Shown one piece after another: positions 42,805-51,930 of a stretch of 64,000 bases of DNA. The notes under the pieces were generated by a model, which saw only the letters and a list, made by a program, of their open reading frames with translations, was not told the DNA's origin and did not search any database. Within the stretch, counting starts at the first letter, position 1. Every line of letters starts with the position of its first letter. The translations under genes were made by a program, and so were the position numbers. Origin of the DNA: Gottfriedia sp049568075. Its GTDB lineage: Bacteria; Bacillota; Bacilli; Bacillales; Bacillaceae_G. Location of the stretch: assembly GCA_049568075.1 (NCBI GenBank), contig CP144911.1, one strand, 5' to 3'.

Positions 42805-44142
42805 GTGAATAGAGTTTCGTTAGAGAATTTATCGAAGAACTTTGAAGAAGTACATTCTGGATTATCCGATCGGGAAGCATTTGAAGAAGCACATCGTTGT
42901 CTTTATTGCTATGATGCCCCATGTATTAAAGCATGTCCAACTGGGATTGACATTCCAACGTTTATAAAGAAAATTGGTTCAGGCAATTTAAAGGGATCAG
43001 CGAAAACGATTATGTCATCTAATCCTGTTGGAGCAAGCTGTGCTCGTGTTTGTCCTACAGAAGAACTGTGCGAAGGTGCATGTGTACTAAAATCTTCTAC
43101 AAAACCGATTATGATTGGCAATTTACAACGGTATGCAACTGATTGGGCGATAAAAAATAATCAAGTATTATTTAAGGCTGGAAAAAAGAACGGAAAATCT
43201 GTTGCAATCATTGGTAGTGGTCCTTCCGGTTTAGCAGCTGCTCGTGAACTTGCCCTCTTAGGCTACGAAGTAACTATTTTTGAAGCGGAAAATCATGCTG
43301 GAGGATTAAATCGTTATGGAATCGTTTCTTTTAGGTTACCAAAGTGTATATCAAGCTGGGAAGTTCAGCAAATTGAAAACCTGGATGTCAAAATTCAAAC
43401 GAATACTAGAGTCGGTTCAGATATTTCTTCAGATGAATTATTAGCAAACTATGATATGGTCGTTCTGGCTATAGGGATGGGGAAAGTTCCGATGCTAGAT
43501 ATACAGGGAGAGGATTTGGACGGAGTATACGATGCGATTGATTTTGTAAAAGAGACAAAATCCGGGGAGCTATCAAATCGTTTTATTGGTAAAAACATTG
43601 CTGTAATAGGTGCGGGCAATACTGCAATTGATGCTGCGACATGTTCTGTTCGTTTAGGTGCAGGCAATGTCAAAATTTTATATCGTAGGACACAATCAGA
43701 AATGAGTGCTTATCAATTTGAATATGATTTTGCTAAGCAAGATGGTGTGGAATTCCGATGGCTAACATTACCTATACGAATAATTGGTGAAAATGGAAAA
43801 GTAATTGCACTTGAGTGTGTTCAATTGGAATTAGGTGATGTTGGAAAAGACGGTCGCCGCAGGCCTGTACTTATTCCTGATTCCAATTTCACGATTCCGG
43901 TAGATGGAGTCATAAAAGCGATCGGGCAAACTCGCTATACAGAGTTAATCGAACAATTTCATTTAGAACACAAAGATGGCGTTGTAAAAATTAACCAAGA
44001 AACATTTCAGACGTCTAATCCTAAAGTTTTTGCGTGTGGTGATGTCATTTTTGGAAAAGGGCAAGGAGAAGCGATGGTAGTGACTGCAGCACAACAAGGA
44101 AAAGAAGTAGCTTATGCGATTCATAAACAGTTAAACACTTAA
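42805..44142 (+). CDS. preT: Dihydropyrimidine dehydrogenase, NAD(P)H/FAD subunit (PreT-like)
   Basis: A 445-residue GltD-like flavoprotein. The N-terminus holds two [4Fe-4S] motifs (CLYCYDAPCIKACP and CARVCPTEELCEGAC). The FAD domain starts with VAIIGSGPSGLAAARELA near 137 and the NADPH domain with IAVIGAGNTAIDAA near 272; ACGDVIFGKGQG closes the FAD site. With PreA it reduces uracil and thymine to dihydropyrimidines. GTG 42805 is chosen, 7 bases after AGGAGGGTG; GTG 42796 lies inside that site. The gene leads a three-gene pyrimidine operon. Confidence 0.9.
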   Translation: MNRVSLENLSKNFEEVHSGLSDREAFEEAHRCLYCYDAPCIKACPTGIDIPTFIKKIGSGNLKGSAKTIMSSNPVGASCARVCPTEELCEGACVLKSSTKPIMIGNLQRYATDWAIKNNQVLFKAGKKNGKSVAIIGSGPSGLAAARELALLGYEVTIFEAENHAGGLNRYGIVSFRLPKCISSWEVQQIENLDVKIQTNTRVGSDISSDELLANYDMVVLAIGMGKVPMLDIQGEDLDGVYDAIDFVKETKSGELSNRFIGKNIAVIGAGNTAIDAATCSVRLGAGNVKILYRRTQSEMSAYQFEYDFAKQDGVEFRWLTLPIRIIGENGKVIALECVQLELGDVGKDGRRRPVLIPDSNFTIPVDGVIKAIGQTRYTELIEQFHLEHKDGVVKINQETFQTSNPKVFACGDVIFGKGQGEAMVVTAAQQGKEVAYAIHKQLNT

Positions 44143-44158
44143 AAGGAGGTTTTCTTTC

Positions 44159-45466
44159 ATGGCAGATCTACGAATCAATCTTGCGGGTATACAGTCACCT
44201 AACCCATTTTGGCTAGCTTCTGCACCTCCAACAAATTCGGGTTATCAAGTACAACGCGCGTTTGAAGCTGGTTGGGGTGGGGCTGTTTGGAAAACGTTAG
44301 GAGAACCAATTATTAATACCTCCTCACGATTTGCTGCAATTAACTTTAACGGACAAAGAGTTGCAGGATTTAATAATATTGAATTGATTTCCGATCGACC
44401 TCTTGAAGTAAATTTAAAAGAAATTTATGAAACGAAAAAAAGATTTCCTGACCGAGCGATTATCGCATCACTTATGGTTGAACCGCAGCAATATAAATGG
44501 CACGAAATCGTAAAAAGAGTAGAGGATGTTGGGGTTGATGGTTTAGAACTGAACTTTGGCTGTCCACATGGAATGGCAGAAAGAGGAATGGGATCTGCAT
44601 CCGGTCAAGTTCCTGAATTAGTAGAGCAACAAACTTTTTGGGTAAAAGAAGTTGCGAAGACACCTGTCATTGTAAAACTAACTCCAAACATTACTGATAT
44701 TACCGTAACGGCTGAAGCGGCAGTTCGAGGTGGAGCTGACGCAGTCAGTATGATTAATACAATTAATAGTTTAATGGGAGTAGATTTAGATTCTTGGAAT
44801 ACAATTCCCCATGTTGCCGGGAAGGGAGCACATGGTGGTTATTGTGGACCTGCAGTAAAACCTATTGCATTAAATATGGTGGCAGAATGTGCACGGAATC
44901 CACGGATATCAGTTCCAATATCCGGGATTGGTGGTATTTCAAATTGGCAAAATGCAGTAGAGTTTTTATTAATGGGAGCGACTGGCGTTCAAATTTGTAC
45001 TGCAGCAATGCATCATGGTTTCCGTATTGTTGAAGACATGATTGATGGTTTAAATAATTATTTAGATGAAAAAGGTCTTTCCTCAGTAACGGAGCTAGTA
45101 GGGAAAGCAGTTCATAAATATTCAGATTGGGGAAATTTAGATTTAAATTATCAAGTAGTTGCTAGGATTGATACCGAGGAATGCATTAACTGTAATAAAT
45201 GCCATATTGCTTGTGAAGATACATCTCACCAATGTATAGATATGTCAGTAGATGAAAATGGAAAGTCATATTTAAAGGTTCGGGAGGAAGACTGCGTAGG
45301 ATGTAATTTATGCAAAATCGTCTGTCCGGTGGAAGATGCAATTAACATGGTAGAAATTCCAAGTAAACAGCCTTCGATGACTTGGAATGATCGCCAACAA
45401 GCTTTAAAGCTATTAGCACGATCTAACCAATATTCAATTTTAAAGGGGGGAAGGAAAAGAAAATGA
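44159..45466 (+). CDS. preA: Dihydropyrimidine dehydrogenase, catalytic subunit (PreA-like)
   Basis: A 435-residue protein: FMN-binding TIM barrel related to dihydroorotate dehydrogenase (PFWLASAPPTNSGYQ; LELNFGCPHGM; IVKLTPNITD; ISGIGGISNW), then a C-terminal ferredoxin domain with two [4Fe-4S] motifs (CINCNKCHIAC and CVGCNLCKIVCP, about 345-400). Together with PreT it makes the bacterial dihydropyrimidine dehydrogenase. RBS AAAAGGAGG. Its stop overlaps the dihydropyrimidinase start by four bases. Confidence 0.93.
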   Translation: MADLRINLAGIQSPNPFWLASAPPTNSGYQVQRAFEAGWGGAVWKTLGEPIINTSSRFAAINFNGQRVAGFNNIELISDRPLEVNLKEIYETKKRFPDRAIIASLMVEPQQYKWHEIVKRVEDVGVDGLELNFGCPHGMAERGMGSASGQVPELVEQQTFWVKEVAKTPVIVKLTPNITDITVTAEAAVRGGADAVSMINTINSLMGVDLDSWNTIPHVAGKGAHGGYCGPAVKPIALNMVAECARNPRISVPISGIGGISNWQNAVEFLLMGATGVQICTAAMHHGFRIVEDMIDGLNNYLDEKGLSSVTELVGKAVHKYSDWGNLDLNYQVVARIDTEECINCNKCHIACEDTSHQCIDMSVDENGKSYLKVREEDCVGCNLCKIVCPVEDAINMVEIPSKQPSMTWNDRQQALKLLARSNQYSILKGGRKRK

Positions 45467-46863
45467 AGAAAATCATTCGAAATGGAACGATCGTTACTGC
45501 AACGGATACTTACAAGGCTGATATTTTAATAGAGGAAAATAAAATTACTGCAATTGGACGAAATTTAGATTGTACGGATGCTGAAATGATTGATGCAACA
45601 GATCATTATATTTTTCCAGGTGGAGTAGATCCACATACGCATTTAGATATGCCATTTGGTGGAACAGTCACAAAAGATGATTTTGAATCAGGAACGATTG
45701 CAGCTGCCTTTGGTGGGACAACGACAATTATTGATTTTTGTTTAACGAATAAAGGAGAGCCACTCCAAAAATCCATTGAAACATGGCATGAAAAATCGAA
45801 AAACAAAGCAGTGATTGATTATAGTTACCATCTTATGATTGGCGAAATAAATGATGAAGTATTACAAGAGTTACCTAGAGTAATAGAAAAAGAGGGAATT
45901 ACATCATTTAAAGTATTTATGGCTTATAAAAATGTATTTCAAGCTGATGATGCGACTTTATACCGTACGTTATTAGCAGCAAAAGAATATGGGGCATTAG
46001 TCATGGTGCATGCAGAAAATGGAGATGTTGTAGATTATTTAATCAATCAAGCTTTAGCTGAAGGAAAGGTAGAACCTATTTACCATGCATTGACACGTCC
46101 TCCAGAAGTAGAGGGTGAAGCGACAGGAAGAGCGGCTACATTAACTGGACTTGCAAATTCACAATTATATGTGGTACATGTTACTTGCGCGGAGGCTGTT
46201 GAAAAAATAACAGAAGCCCGAAATAATGGAATTGATATATGGGGAGAAACATGCCCACAATACTTAGTGCTTGATCAGTCTATGCTAGAAAAGCCTGAAT
46301 TTGAAGGTGCAAAATACGTTTGGTCTCCACCACTTCGTGAAAAATGGAACCAAGATGTGTTATGGAATGCATTAAAAAATGGAAATCTTCAAACTTTAGG
46401 CTCCGATCAATGTTCTTTTGACTTCAAAGGTCAAAAGGATCTAGGCCGAGACGATTTTTCAAAAATTCCAAACGGAGGACCAATGATTGAAGACCGAGTA
46501 AGCATCTTGTTCTCTGAAGGCGTTAAAAAAGGCAGAATATCTTTAAATCAATTCGTTGACATCTCTTCTACTAGAAGTGCAAAGCTATTTGGTTTATATC
46601 CCTCGAAAGGAACAATTGGAGTAGGTTCTGATGCTGATTTGGTTATTTTTGATCCGAATAGAAAAAGAACAATCTCTGCTGAAACACACCATATGGCAGT
46701 CGACTATAACGCATTCGAAGGGATGGAAGTAACTGGTGAGCCAGTGAGTGTCTTAGTTCGTGGAGAGTTTGTCATAAAAGAGAAGCAATTTGTTGGTAAT
46801 GCAGGTAGTGGACAGTACTTAAAGAGAAAGAAGTATGGTGAAACTAGTTTAATAGAAGATTAG
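45463..46863 (+). CDS. hydA: Dihydropyrimidinase
   Basis: A 466-residue cyclic amidohydrolase. GGVDPHTHLDMPFGG gives the HxH metal ligands; TSFKVFMAYKN holds the lysine that becomes carboxylated; MVHAENGD and VVHVTCAEAV supply histidines; LGSDQCSF holds the final aspartate. It opens the dihydrouracil ring to N-carbamoyl-beta-alanine. Length and motifs match D-hydantoinase/dihydropyrimidinase. It overlaps preA by four bases, confirming one operon. The next enzyme, beta-ureidopropionase, is not encoded in the window. Confidence 0.94.
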   Translation: MKKIIRNGTIVTATDTYKADILIEENKITAIGRNLDCTDAEMIDATDHYIFPGGVDPHTHLDMPFGGTVTKDDFESGTIAAAFGGTTTIIDFCLTNKGEPLQKSIETWHEKSKNKAVIDYSYHLMIGEINDEVLQELPRVIEKEGITSFKVFMAYKNVFQADDATLYRTLLAAKEYGALVMVHAENGDVVDYLINQALAEGKVEPIYHALTRPPEVEGEATGRAATLTGLANSQLYVVHVTCAEAVEKITEARNNGIDIWGETCPQYLVLDQSMLEKPEFEGAKYVWSPPLREKWNQDVLWNALKNGNLQTLGSDQCSFDFKGQKDLGRDDFSKIPNGGPMIEDRVSILFSEGVKKGRISLNQFVDISSTRSAKLFGLYPSKGTIGVGSDADLVIFDPNRKRTISAETHHMAVDYNAFEGMEVTGEPVSVLVRGEFVIKEKQFVGNAGSGQYLKRKKYGETSLIED

Positions 46864-46884
46864 TAAGAAGGGAATGAGTAGCTA

Positions 46885-47106
46885 ATGTCAACATATAAGG
46901 AGTTTTTAATTGAGAGAAATCAAATAGATTCCCTTATAAAAAAAGGCTACAAGATTAAAAATGTTAGAGAAACGCTAGACGGTGCTTATATTGACTTTGA
47001 AAACCAAGATGAAGAGGAGCAGTTTATCACTCTTCATATAATGAATGCTGATACACGGAAGTATTTTGGATCGTTGATTATTCAGCAGTTTGGGATTCAT
47101 TTGTGA
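46885..47106 (+). CDS. Small hypothetical protein
   Basis: A 73-residue soluble, acidic protein with AAGGGAATGAG upstream, 21 bp after the dihydropyrimidinase stop and in the same direction, so probably the last gene of that operon. Not recognised. It has a mixed alpha/beta look (NQIDSLIKKGYKIKNVRETLDGAYIDFEN). Confidence 0.55.
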   Translation: MSTYKEFLIERNQIDSLIKKGYKIKNVRETLDGAYIDFENQDEEEQFITLHIMNADTRKYFGSLIIQQFGIHL

Positions 47107-47114
47107 GAATTAGT

Positions 47115-47401
47115 GAATCGCAGTTAAATTGGTCGCATCACAATTAAATTTAGAGGATCGCAAATGAAATGATCGCATCGCAATTAATGAGGATCGCAAA
47201 TGAAATGATCACATCGCAATTAAAGTTAGAGAATCGCAAATGAAATGGGCGGCGAACTGCAATTAAAGTTAGAGAATCGCAAATAAAATTGACGAATGCA
47301 ATTAAAATCCTAGAATCGCAAAGAAAATGGCCGAATCAATTAAAATACGTAAATCGTAATTAAATTGACGGAATCACAAATAAAAATGGCAAAAATGCAA
47401 T
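47115..47401. repeat. Degenerate AT-rich tandem repeat (ATCGCAAWTRAAAT family)
   Basis: About eight composite units of 36-43 bp follow each other. Each joins a GAATCGCAAATGAAATG-like half and a CATCGCAATTAAAGTTAGA-like half. Units near 47155-47280 are best conserved; both ends decay. Reading frames are interrupted in all phases, so it is not coding. It sits between the pyrimidine operon and the convergent catabolic genes. Confidence 0.85.
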
Positions 47402-47557
47402 TTACCTTGAAATGGAGTGTTCTAAAAGGTTTAAATAAGCTAGTTTTGCTACTTTTCATTAAAAATGATGCAATATTGGTCTGTTTTTAAACGTATTTAC
47501 AATGATCGAGCTAAACAGAACGTCCCGCATTAAATGATTCATAAATCAATAATGAAT

Positions 47558-47607
47558 GAAAAATCGCATCTAATCCGTAACTACTTACGGGATATGCGAT
47601 TTTTTCT
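47558..47607 (+). terminator. Intrinsic terminator
   Basis: AAAAATCGCAT pairs with ATGCGATTTTT, enclosing ATCCGTAA/TTACGGGAT as an inner stem, then T-rich sequence. Confidence 0.85.
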
Positions 47608-47611
47608 AATT

Positions 47612-47657
47612 AAAAAGGCTTTCCCATTAGTCAATTACCTTAACTAATAGAAAAGCC
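47612..47657 (-). terminator. Intrinsic terminator of the leftward dehydrogenase gene
   Basis: On the minus strand GGCTTTTCTATTAG pairs with CTAATGGGAAAGCC, followed by TTTTT. Confidence 0.88.
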
Positions 47658-47667
47658 ACAATAATAT

Positions 47668-49134
47668 TTACTCAAATCTACTCGTAATCATTTTTTTCCT
47701 TGTATAGAACTCGACACCGTCTGCACCATTTGCATGTAAGTCACCATAGAAAGAGTTTTTCCAACCAGAGAATGGGAAGAAAGCCATTGGTGCTGGCACG
47801 CCGATATTTACACCAAGCATTCCGACTTCAATGTTCTCCCTGAAATATCGAATACTTGATGCACTATCTGTAAAGATACAAGCCCCATTTCCAAAGTCTG
47901 ATTTGTTTGTAAGTTCAATCGCTTCCTCTAATGATTCAACTCTAACGATCGAAAGCACAGGTGCAAATATTTCTTCCTTCCAAATTTTCATTGATGGGTT
48001 TACATTATCAAAGATTGTTGGTCCAATAAAATAACCTTTTTCTTTTCGAATTATATCATTTCGTCCATCGCGCAATAAAGTTGCACCTTCTTGAATTCCA
48101 CATTCAATATATTTTTCCGTTCGTTCGCGATGTTCCTTGCGGATGACCGGACCTAGGAATACATCATCATCTAGTCCATTTCCAATCGTAATGCAATCCG
48201 CTTCTATCTTTAACTTTTCGATTAAAGGATCGGCAATATCGCCAACTGCTACGACTACTGAGCATGCCATACAACGTTCACCTGCTGAACCGTATGCGGC
48301 TGTAATGATTTGCTTGACCGATTCATCTAAGTTTGCATCCTGTAAAACGATACTATGATTTTTAGCACCAGCTAAAGCTTGAACGCGCTTACCATTTGCA
48401 GATGTAGTTTTATACACATATTCTGCCACAGGTTGAGAACCTACAAATGAAATAGCAGGAACATCTTTGTTTTGAAGTAACTCGTTTACAATTTCATGTG
48501 CTCCATGAACAATATTAAATACACCCTTTGGAAGCCCTGCTTCGGTAAAGATTTCTGCTAAACGATTTGCAAGAAGTGGAGTACGTTCTGAAGGCTTTAA
48601 GATAAACGTGTTTCCACATGCAATCGCTAGTGGGAACATCCAGCAAGGTACCATCATTGGGAAATTAAAAGGCGTTATTCCCCCAACAACACCAACAGGG
48701 TATCGATACATCGCCGATTCAATATTTGTTGCAATATCAGGTAATTGTTTACCCATCATTAATGTTGGCGCACCGGCAGCAAATTCTACGCATTCAATTC
48801 CACGTTGAACTTCTCCATAAGCCTCAGTATAGCTTTTACCATTCTCAATCGTTATTAGATTAGCAAGTTCATCCCAATGTTTAATTAGCAATTGTTGATA
48901 TGAAAATAGTATTCTTGCTCTTTTAGGAACAGGGGTTTTACTCCATGTAATAAAAGCTTTTTTAGCTGCTTTTACAGCGGATTCTAAATCTGATTTAGTT
49001 GAGAGAGGTACAAATGCTAGTATTTCTTCAGTAGCAGGATTTGGAACTGGAATTGTCTTGGCATTTGGTGAAGCTTCGATCCATTCACCATTTATGAAAT
49101 TCTTTATAACCTTTATATTAGTTTGTGTAGACAT
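47668..49134 (-). CDS. mmsA: CoA-acylating (methyl)malonate-semialdehyde dehydrogenase (MmsA/IolA-like)
   Basis: A 488-residue aldehyde dehydrogenase of the CoA-acylating MmsA subgroup, recognised by catalytic Cys in YGSAGERCMA, FVGSQPVAEYVY, and ALAGAKNHSIVL in place of the usual ELGGK glutamate motif. It oxidises malonate semialdehyde or methylmalonate semialdehyde to acetyl- or propionyl-CoA. ATG 49134 is chosen behind GGGGTGAT; a GTG nine bases earlier lies within that site. It follows the aminotransferase gene by 18 bp in one leftward operon, which fits beta-alanine breakdown. Confidence 0.92.
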   Translation of the reverse strand: MSTQTNIKVIKNFINGEWIEASPNAKTIPVPNPATEEILAFVPLSTKSDLESAVKAAKKAFITWSKTPVPKRARILFSYQQLLIKHWDELANLITIENGKSYTEAYGEVQRGIECVEFAAGAPTLMMGKQLPDIATNIESAMYRYPVGVVGGITPFNFPMMVPCWMFPLAIACGNTFILKPSERTPLLANRLAEIFTEAGLPKGVFNIVHGAHEIVNELLQNKDVPAISFVGSQPVAEYVYKTTSANGKRVQALAGAKNHSIVLQDANLDESVKQIITAAYGSAGERCMACSVVVAVGDIADPLIEKLKIEADCITIGNGLDDDVFLGPVIRKEHRERTEKYIECGIQEGATLLRDGRNDIIRKEKGYFIGPTIFDNVNPSMKIWKEEIFAPVLSIVRVESLEEAIELTNKSDFGNGACIFTDSASSIRYFRENIEVGMLGVNIGVPAPMAFFPFSGWKNSFYGDLHANGADGVEFYTRKKMITSRFE

Positions 49135-49152
49135 GAATATCACCCCGTACGA

Positions 49153-50526
49153 TTATAGTTTTGAGAATGCTTTGTTTAAAGTATTTACGATAAAATCAAG
49201 CTCTTCATCAGTTGTTGTAAATGGAGGAGAAAGTGTAAGGATATTATTATAGCCTGGAACCGTATCTCCGTTTCGACCGATTATTAATCCTTGTGCTTTA
49301 CATTCAGTAATTATTTTTAACACTAATTCTGGACTAGCAGGTTTTTTACTTTTTTTATCTTCAACAAGCTCAATTCCTGCAATAAAGCCAAAACTTCGGA
49401 TGTCTCCAACATTTTTATAAGCTAGTAAACTATCTACTTTTTTACGGAGCTCTTCACCTAAATAGGCAGCACGCTCTATTAAATTTTCTCTCTCAATAAT
49501 TTCTAGGTTTTTAAGTGCAACTGCACATGAAGCTGGATTTCCTCCGAATGTGTTAACATGACGAAAATGATTATCTGTCCCTGGTTGTTTAAATACTTCA
49601 TATAGATCGCTACTTACTGCAGTTGCTGAAAGAGGAGAATAAGCGCTTGTCATTCCTTTAGCCATTGTGACGATATCTGGTTTTATACCGAAGTTTTGAT
49701 GTCCAAATTGTTTTCCAGAGCGGCCAAAACCACATATGACTTCATCAACAATTAACAAAATACCAAATTTATCACAAATGTTTCGAACTTTTGTTAAGTA
49801 TTCGGCAGGAGGGACAATAACTCCTCCACCTGTAATAACTGGCTCCATTATAATCCCAGCAATCGTTTCAGCACCTTCGTAAGTAATAACATCTTCTATT
49901 GCGGTTGCACATTGGATGTCGCAATCTCCATACGTTTTACCAAAAGGGCATCGATAACAATAAGGTGGTGCTACATGCTGGAAACCTGAAGAAAGAGGTT
50001 CATATTTAACTTTTCGGTTAGCTTGACCAGTAGCACTTAAAGCACCCATCGAATTGCCATGATATGCACGATATCTTGATATAAATTTATAACGTAAAGG
50101 CTCTCCGTTTTGTTGATGATATTGTCTAGCAATCTTAAAAGCTACTTCATTTGCATCAGATCCGGAATTCGAATAAAAAATACGATAGTCTCCACCAAGC
50201 CATTCATTTAACTTTTCGGCTAATAAGATAGAAGGAACATTTGCTTGAGACATTGGAACATAGGGGATGGCTTGAATTTGTTCAGAAGCAGCTTTGCCGA
50301 TTTCTTCACGACCGTAGCCTACATTCACGCACCATAAACCTGACATACCATCTAAATAATTTTTACCATCAATATCAGTGACTGTACTGTTTTTTCCGGA
50401 TACTAAAACCATTGGATTAGGATTGTGAGGCGACATATGATGCCAAACATATTTTTGGTCTAAATCAAGGAGCTCTTCCTTAGATAGCGAGGTAGAATCG
50501 GTTACTTTTACAGTTTTATCATTCAT
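49153..50526 (-). CDS. Class III omega-aminotransferase (beta-alanine-type)
   Basis: A 457-residue PLP-dependent aminotransferase. LDGMSGLWCVNVGYGR starts the fold; YSNSGSDANEVAFKIAR binds the phosphate; RAYHGNSMGALSATG, LIVDEVICGFGRSG and TMAKGMTSAYSPLSA hold the aspartate and the PLP lysine. It resembles beta-alanine/omega-amino acid:pyruvate transaminases such as B. subtilis YhxA. It carries an extra CYRCPFGKTYGDCDIQC segment, a possible metal site. With the MmsA-type enzyme it would turn beta-alanine into acetyl-CoA, completing uracil degradation begun by the facing operon. Confidence 0.9.
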   Translation of the reverse strand: MNDKTVKVTDSTSLSKEELLDLDQKYVWHHMSPHNPNPMVLVSGKNSTVTDIDGKNYLDGMSGLWCVNVGYGREEIGKAASEQIQAIPYVPMSQANVPSILLAEKLNEWLGGDYRIFYSNSGSDANEVAFKIARQYHQQNGEPLRYKFISRYRAYHGNSMGALSATGQANRKVKYEPLSSGFQHVAPPYCYRCPFGKTYGDCDIQCATAIEDVITYEGAETIAGIIMEPVITGGGVIVPPAEYLTKVRNICDKFGILLIVDEVICGFGRSGKQFGHQNFGIKPDIVTMAKGMTSAYSPLSATAVSSDLYEVFKQPGTDNHFRHVNTFGGNPASCAVALKNLEIIERENLIERAAYLGEELRKKVDSLLAYKNVGDIRSFGFIAGIELVEDKKSKKPASPELVLKIITECKAQGLIIGRNGDTVPGYNNILTLSPPFTTTDEELDFIVNTLNKAFSKL

Positions 50527-50670
50527 GATTTTGTCACCAACTTTCAGCTTTCTATTTTAATTGAAAACTCTCTTTATTAATTAATATTACTGAATAGACC
50601 ATATTATCCTAATACGATTAGACAAATTGTTAGATTATGTATTCTATTGATTATTGGTGATGGCATATAA

Positions 50671-50772
50671 ATGAAAGAATTTTTATGGGTGAGAAGAATT
50701 CAAGATGAAGCATATTTAGTTGCTCATGAACTCTTTAAGAGCGAGATATTTTCATCTTCTCTTCAAAATTAA
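50671..50772 (+). CDS. Possible 33-residue small protein
   Basis: An ATG frame (MKEFLWVRRIQDEAYLVA start) ends at TAA exactly where a strong terminator begins. A GGTGAT sequence precedes it by about 10 bases. The product is amphipathic and charged. Codon use looks normal but the frame is short; it may be chance. Confidence 0.3.
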   Translation: MKEFLWVRRIQDEAYLVAHELFKSEIFSSSLQN

Positions 50773-50806
50773 AGAGCAACTACATATTTAGTGTAGTTGC
50801 TCTTTT
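50771..50806. terminator. Bidirectional terminator
   Basis: AAAGAGCAACTACA pairs perfectly with TGTAGTTGCTCTTT around TATTTAG. It ends the leftward CBS-domain operon. Confidence 0.93.
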
Positions 50807-50812
50807 AACGTC

Positions 50813-51235
50813 CTAGTCTAAAATTTGATTTTCATTTAACAATTTCTTACTGCAGTACTCAATTATTTCTCTTCTCTTTACCATGCCAATAAAAACTTCA
50901 TGATCGTCAATTACTGGAATGAAGTTCTGATTAATTGCTCTTGTAAATAAATCTTCAATTTGTGCATTGATGGAGACTGGTGCATAAACATTATGCAAGG
51001 AAATTTCATTTAGATTTATTTTTCCTGTATTAGAAAAAGATAAACTTTCCGTATTTTTTAATTTCCATAATAAATCACCTTCAGTAAGTGTGCCAACATA
51101 TTTGCCGTTATCATCAACTAAAGGAATTGCAGTAAAACGATGGTGCTCCATTTTTTCAAGAGCTTGACGCATTGTCGAGTTGATATTCATATAAACAAGT
51201 TCATTTTTGGGGGTAAAGAAAAACGCGATATTCAT
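50813..51235 (-). CDS. CBS-domain pair protein
   Basis: A 140-residue protein made of two CBS motifs (about 15-65, HRFTAIPLVDDNGKYVGTLTEGDLL; and about 85-130, NFIPVIDDHEVFIGMVKRREIIEY). CBS pairs bind adenine nucleotides, and the stand-alone B. subtilis protein DarB/YkuL, of similar length, binds c-di-AMP. This gene lies in an operon under a c-di-AMP riboswitch next to kdp, so a c-di-AMP or AMP sensor role in potassium balance is plausible, though only inferred. Confidence 0.82.
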   Translation of the reverse strand: MNIAFFFTPKNELVYMNINSTMRQALEKMEHHRFTAIPLVDDNGKYVGTLTEGDLLWKLKNTESLSFSNTGKINLNEISLHNVYAPVSINAQIEDLFTRAINQNFIPVIDDHEVFIGMVKRREIIEYCSKKLLNENQILD

Positions 51236-51277
51236 TTTTCGTACTCCTTACTTGATTTTAATATTTCCAAATATTAA

Positions 51278-51655
51278 TTAGTTGTACTTAGCATCTAGTA
51301 ATTTATTAATATTTTGATCCATTATAAAAACTTCAATACGTTCACCAGTATTTGTACTTGTGTCACTATGACTAGATAGAACCTTACATCCCGTATGTTT
51401 TTCAACTATTTCTTCATATTCTTTACTGTACATTTCTCTTAGAACTTGGCGCATTTTTTTTACAAGACTTTTTCCTGTATCATGCGAAACTAAGTGTTTC
51501 TCTTCTGTTGTTAAAACGCCTTTAAATCGAAGGATGATCATATCTTCAACTATATATGTTTTAGCTTCTTGCGGACCTCTTCCAATTAGCTCTCTTTGGA
51601 ATTTTATAAATGCCTCACTTAATTCGATTTCAAGCTTTTTTTTCGATGTTATCAT
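51278..51655 (-). CDS. DUF2294 domain protein
   Basis: A 125-residue soluble protein; ATG 51655 is chosen behind GGGAGAGAT. It matches the DUF2294 pattern: FQRELIGRGPQEAKTYIVEDMIILRFKGVLTTEEKHL, then EEIVEKHTGCKVLSSHSD and RIEVFIMD. Biochemical function unknown. First gene behind a leftward c-di-AMP riboswitch and followed by a CBS-domain gene, suggesting a link to potassium or osmotic homeostasis. Confidence 0.82.
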   Translation of the reverse strand: MITSKKKLEIELSEAFIKFQRELIGRGPQEAKTYIVEDMIILRFKGVLTTEEKHLVSHDTGKSLVKKMRQVLREMYSKEYEEIVEKHTGCKVLSSHSDTSTNTGERIEVFIMDQNINKLLDAKYN

Positions 51656-51693
51656 TAATATCTCTCCCATACGGTTAATTAAAACAAAAAAAT

Positions 51694-51731
51694 AGCCACA
51701 AGAAGAGCAATCTTCTCGTAGTTATTTATTT
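51694..51731 (-). terminator. Expression-platform terminator of leftward c-di-AMP riboswitch
   Basis: On the minus strand ATAACTACGAGAAGA pairs (with G-U) with TCTTCTTGTGGCTAT around TTGC, followed by TTTTTT. It lies between the riboswitch and the DUF2294 gene. Confidence 0.82.
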
Positions 51732-51774
51732 CAATGGAAAGTATATTGAAATACTAATAACACGAATAAGTTTT

Positions 51775-51905
51775 GCTCTCTTCAAACGCTGGCGAAGTTA
51801 GCTGACGGATTCGGGCTTGAAAAGTAGCCCTACCTTTAATGGATTCACCCCGTGTGCAATGCACAAATGGTTCCCCCGCTCGTAATTTGCGATTTAGCGA
51901 TTACA
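51775..51905 (-). promoter_or_regulatory. c-di-AMP (ydaO/yuaA) riboswitch, leftward
   Basis: The minus strand shows the conserved ydaO core: ACGAGCGGGGGAACC, GGGGTGAATCC, AGGTAGGGCTAC...AGCCCGAATCCGTCAGCTAACTTCGCCAGCG. These RNAs bind c-di-AMP and shut off genes for potassium import and osmolyte handling. A terminator follows before the DUF2294 gene. Confidence 0.95.
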
Positions 51906-51930
51906 GCAAATTTATTTTGTAGATATGTAT

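Noticed and set aside
47115..47401. CRISPR array
   Set aside because: Units vary in length and sequence, there are no constant repeats with unique spacers, and no cas genes are present.
49058..49074. TTGGCAT resembling a sigma-54 promoter
   Set aside because: It lacks the GC of the -12 element, lies inside the mmsA-like gene and has no TGAGT element nearby.
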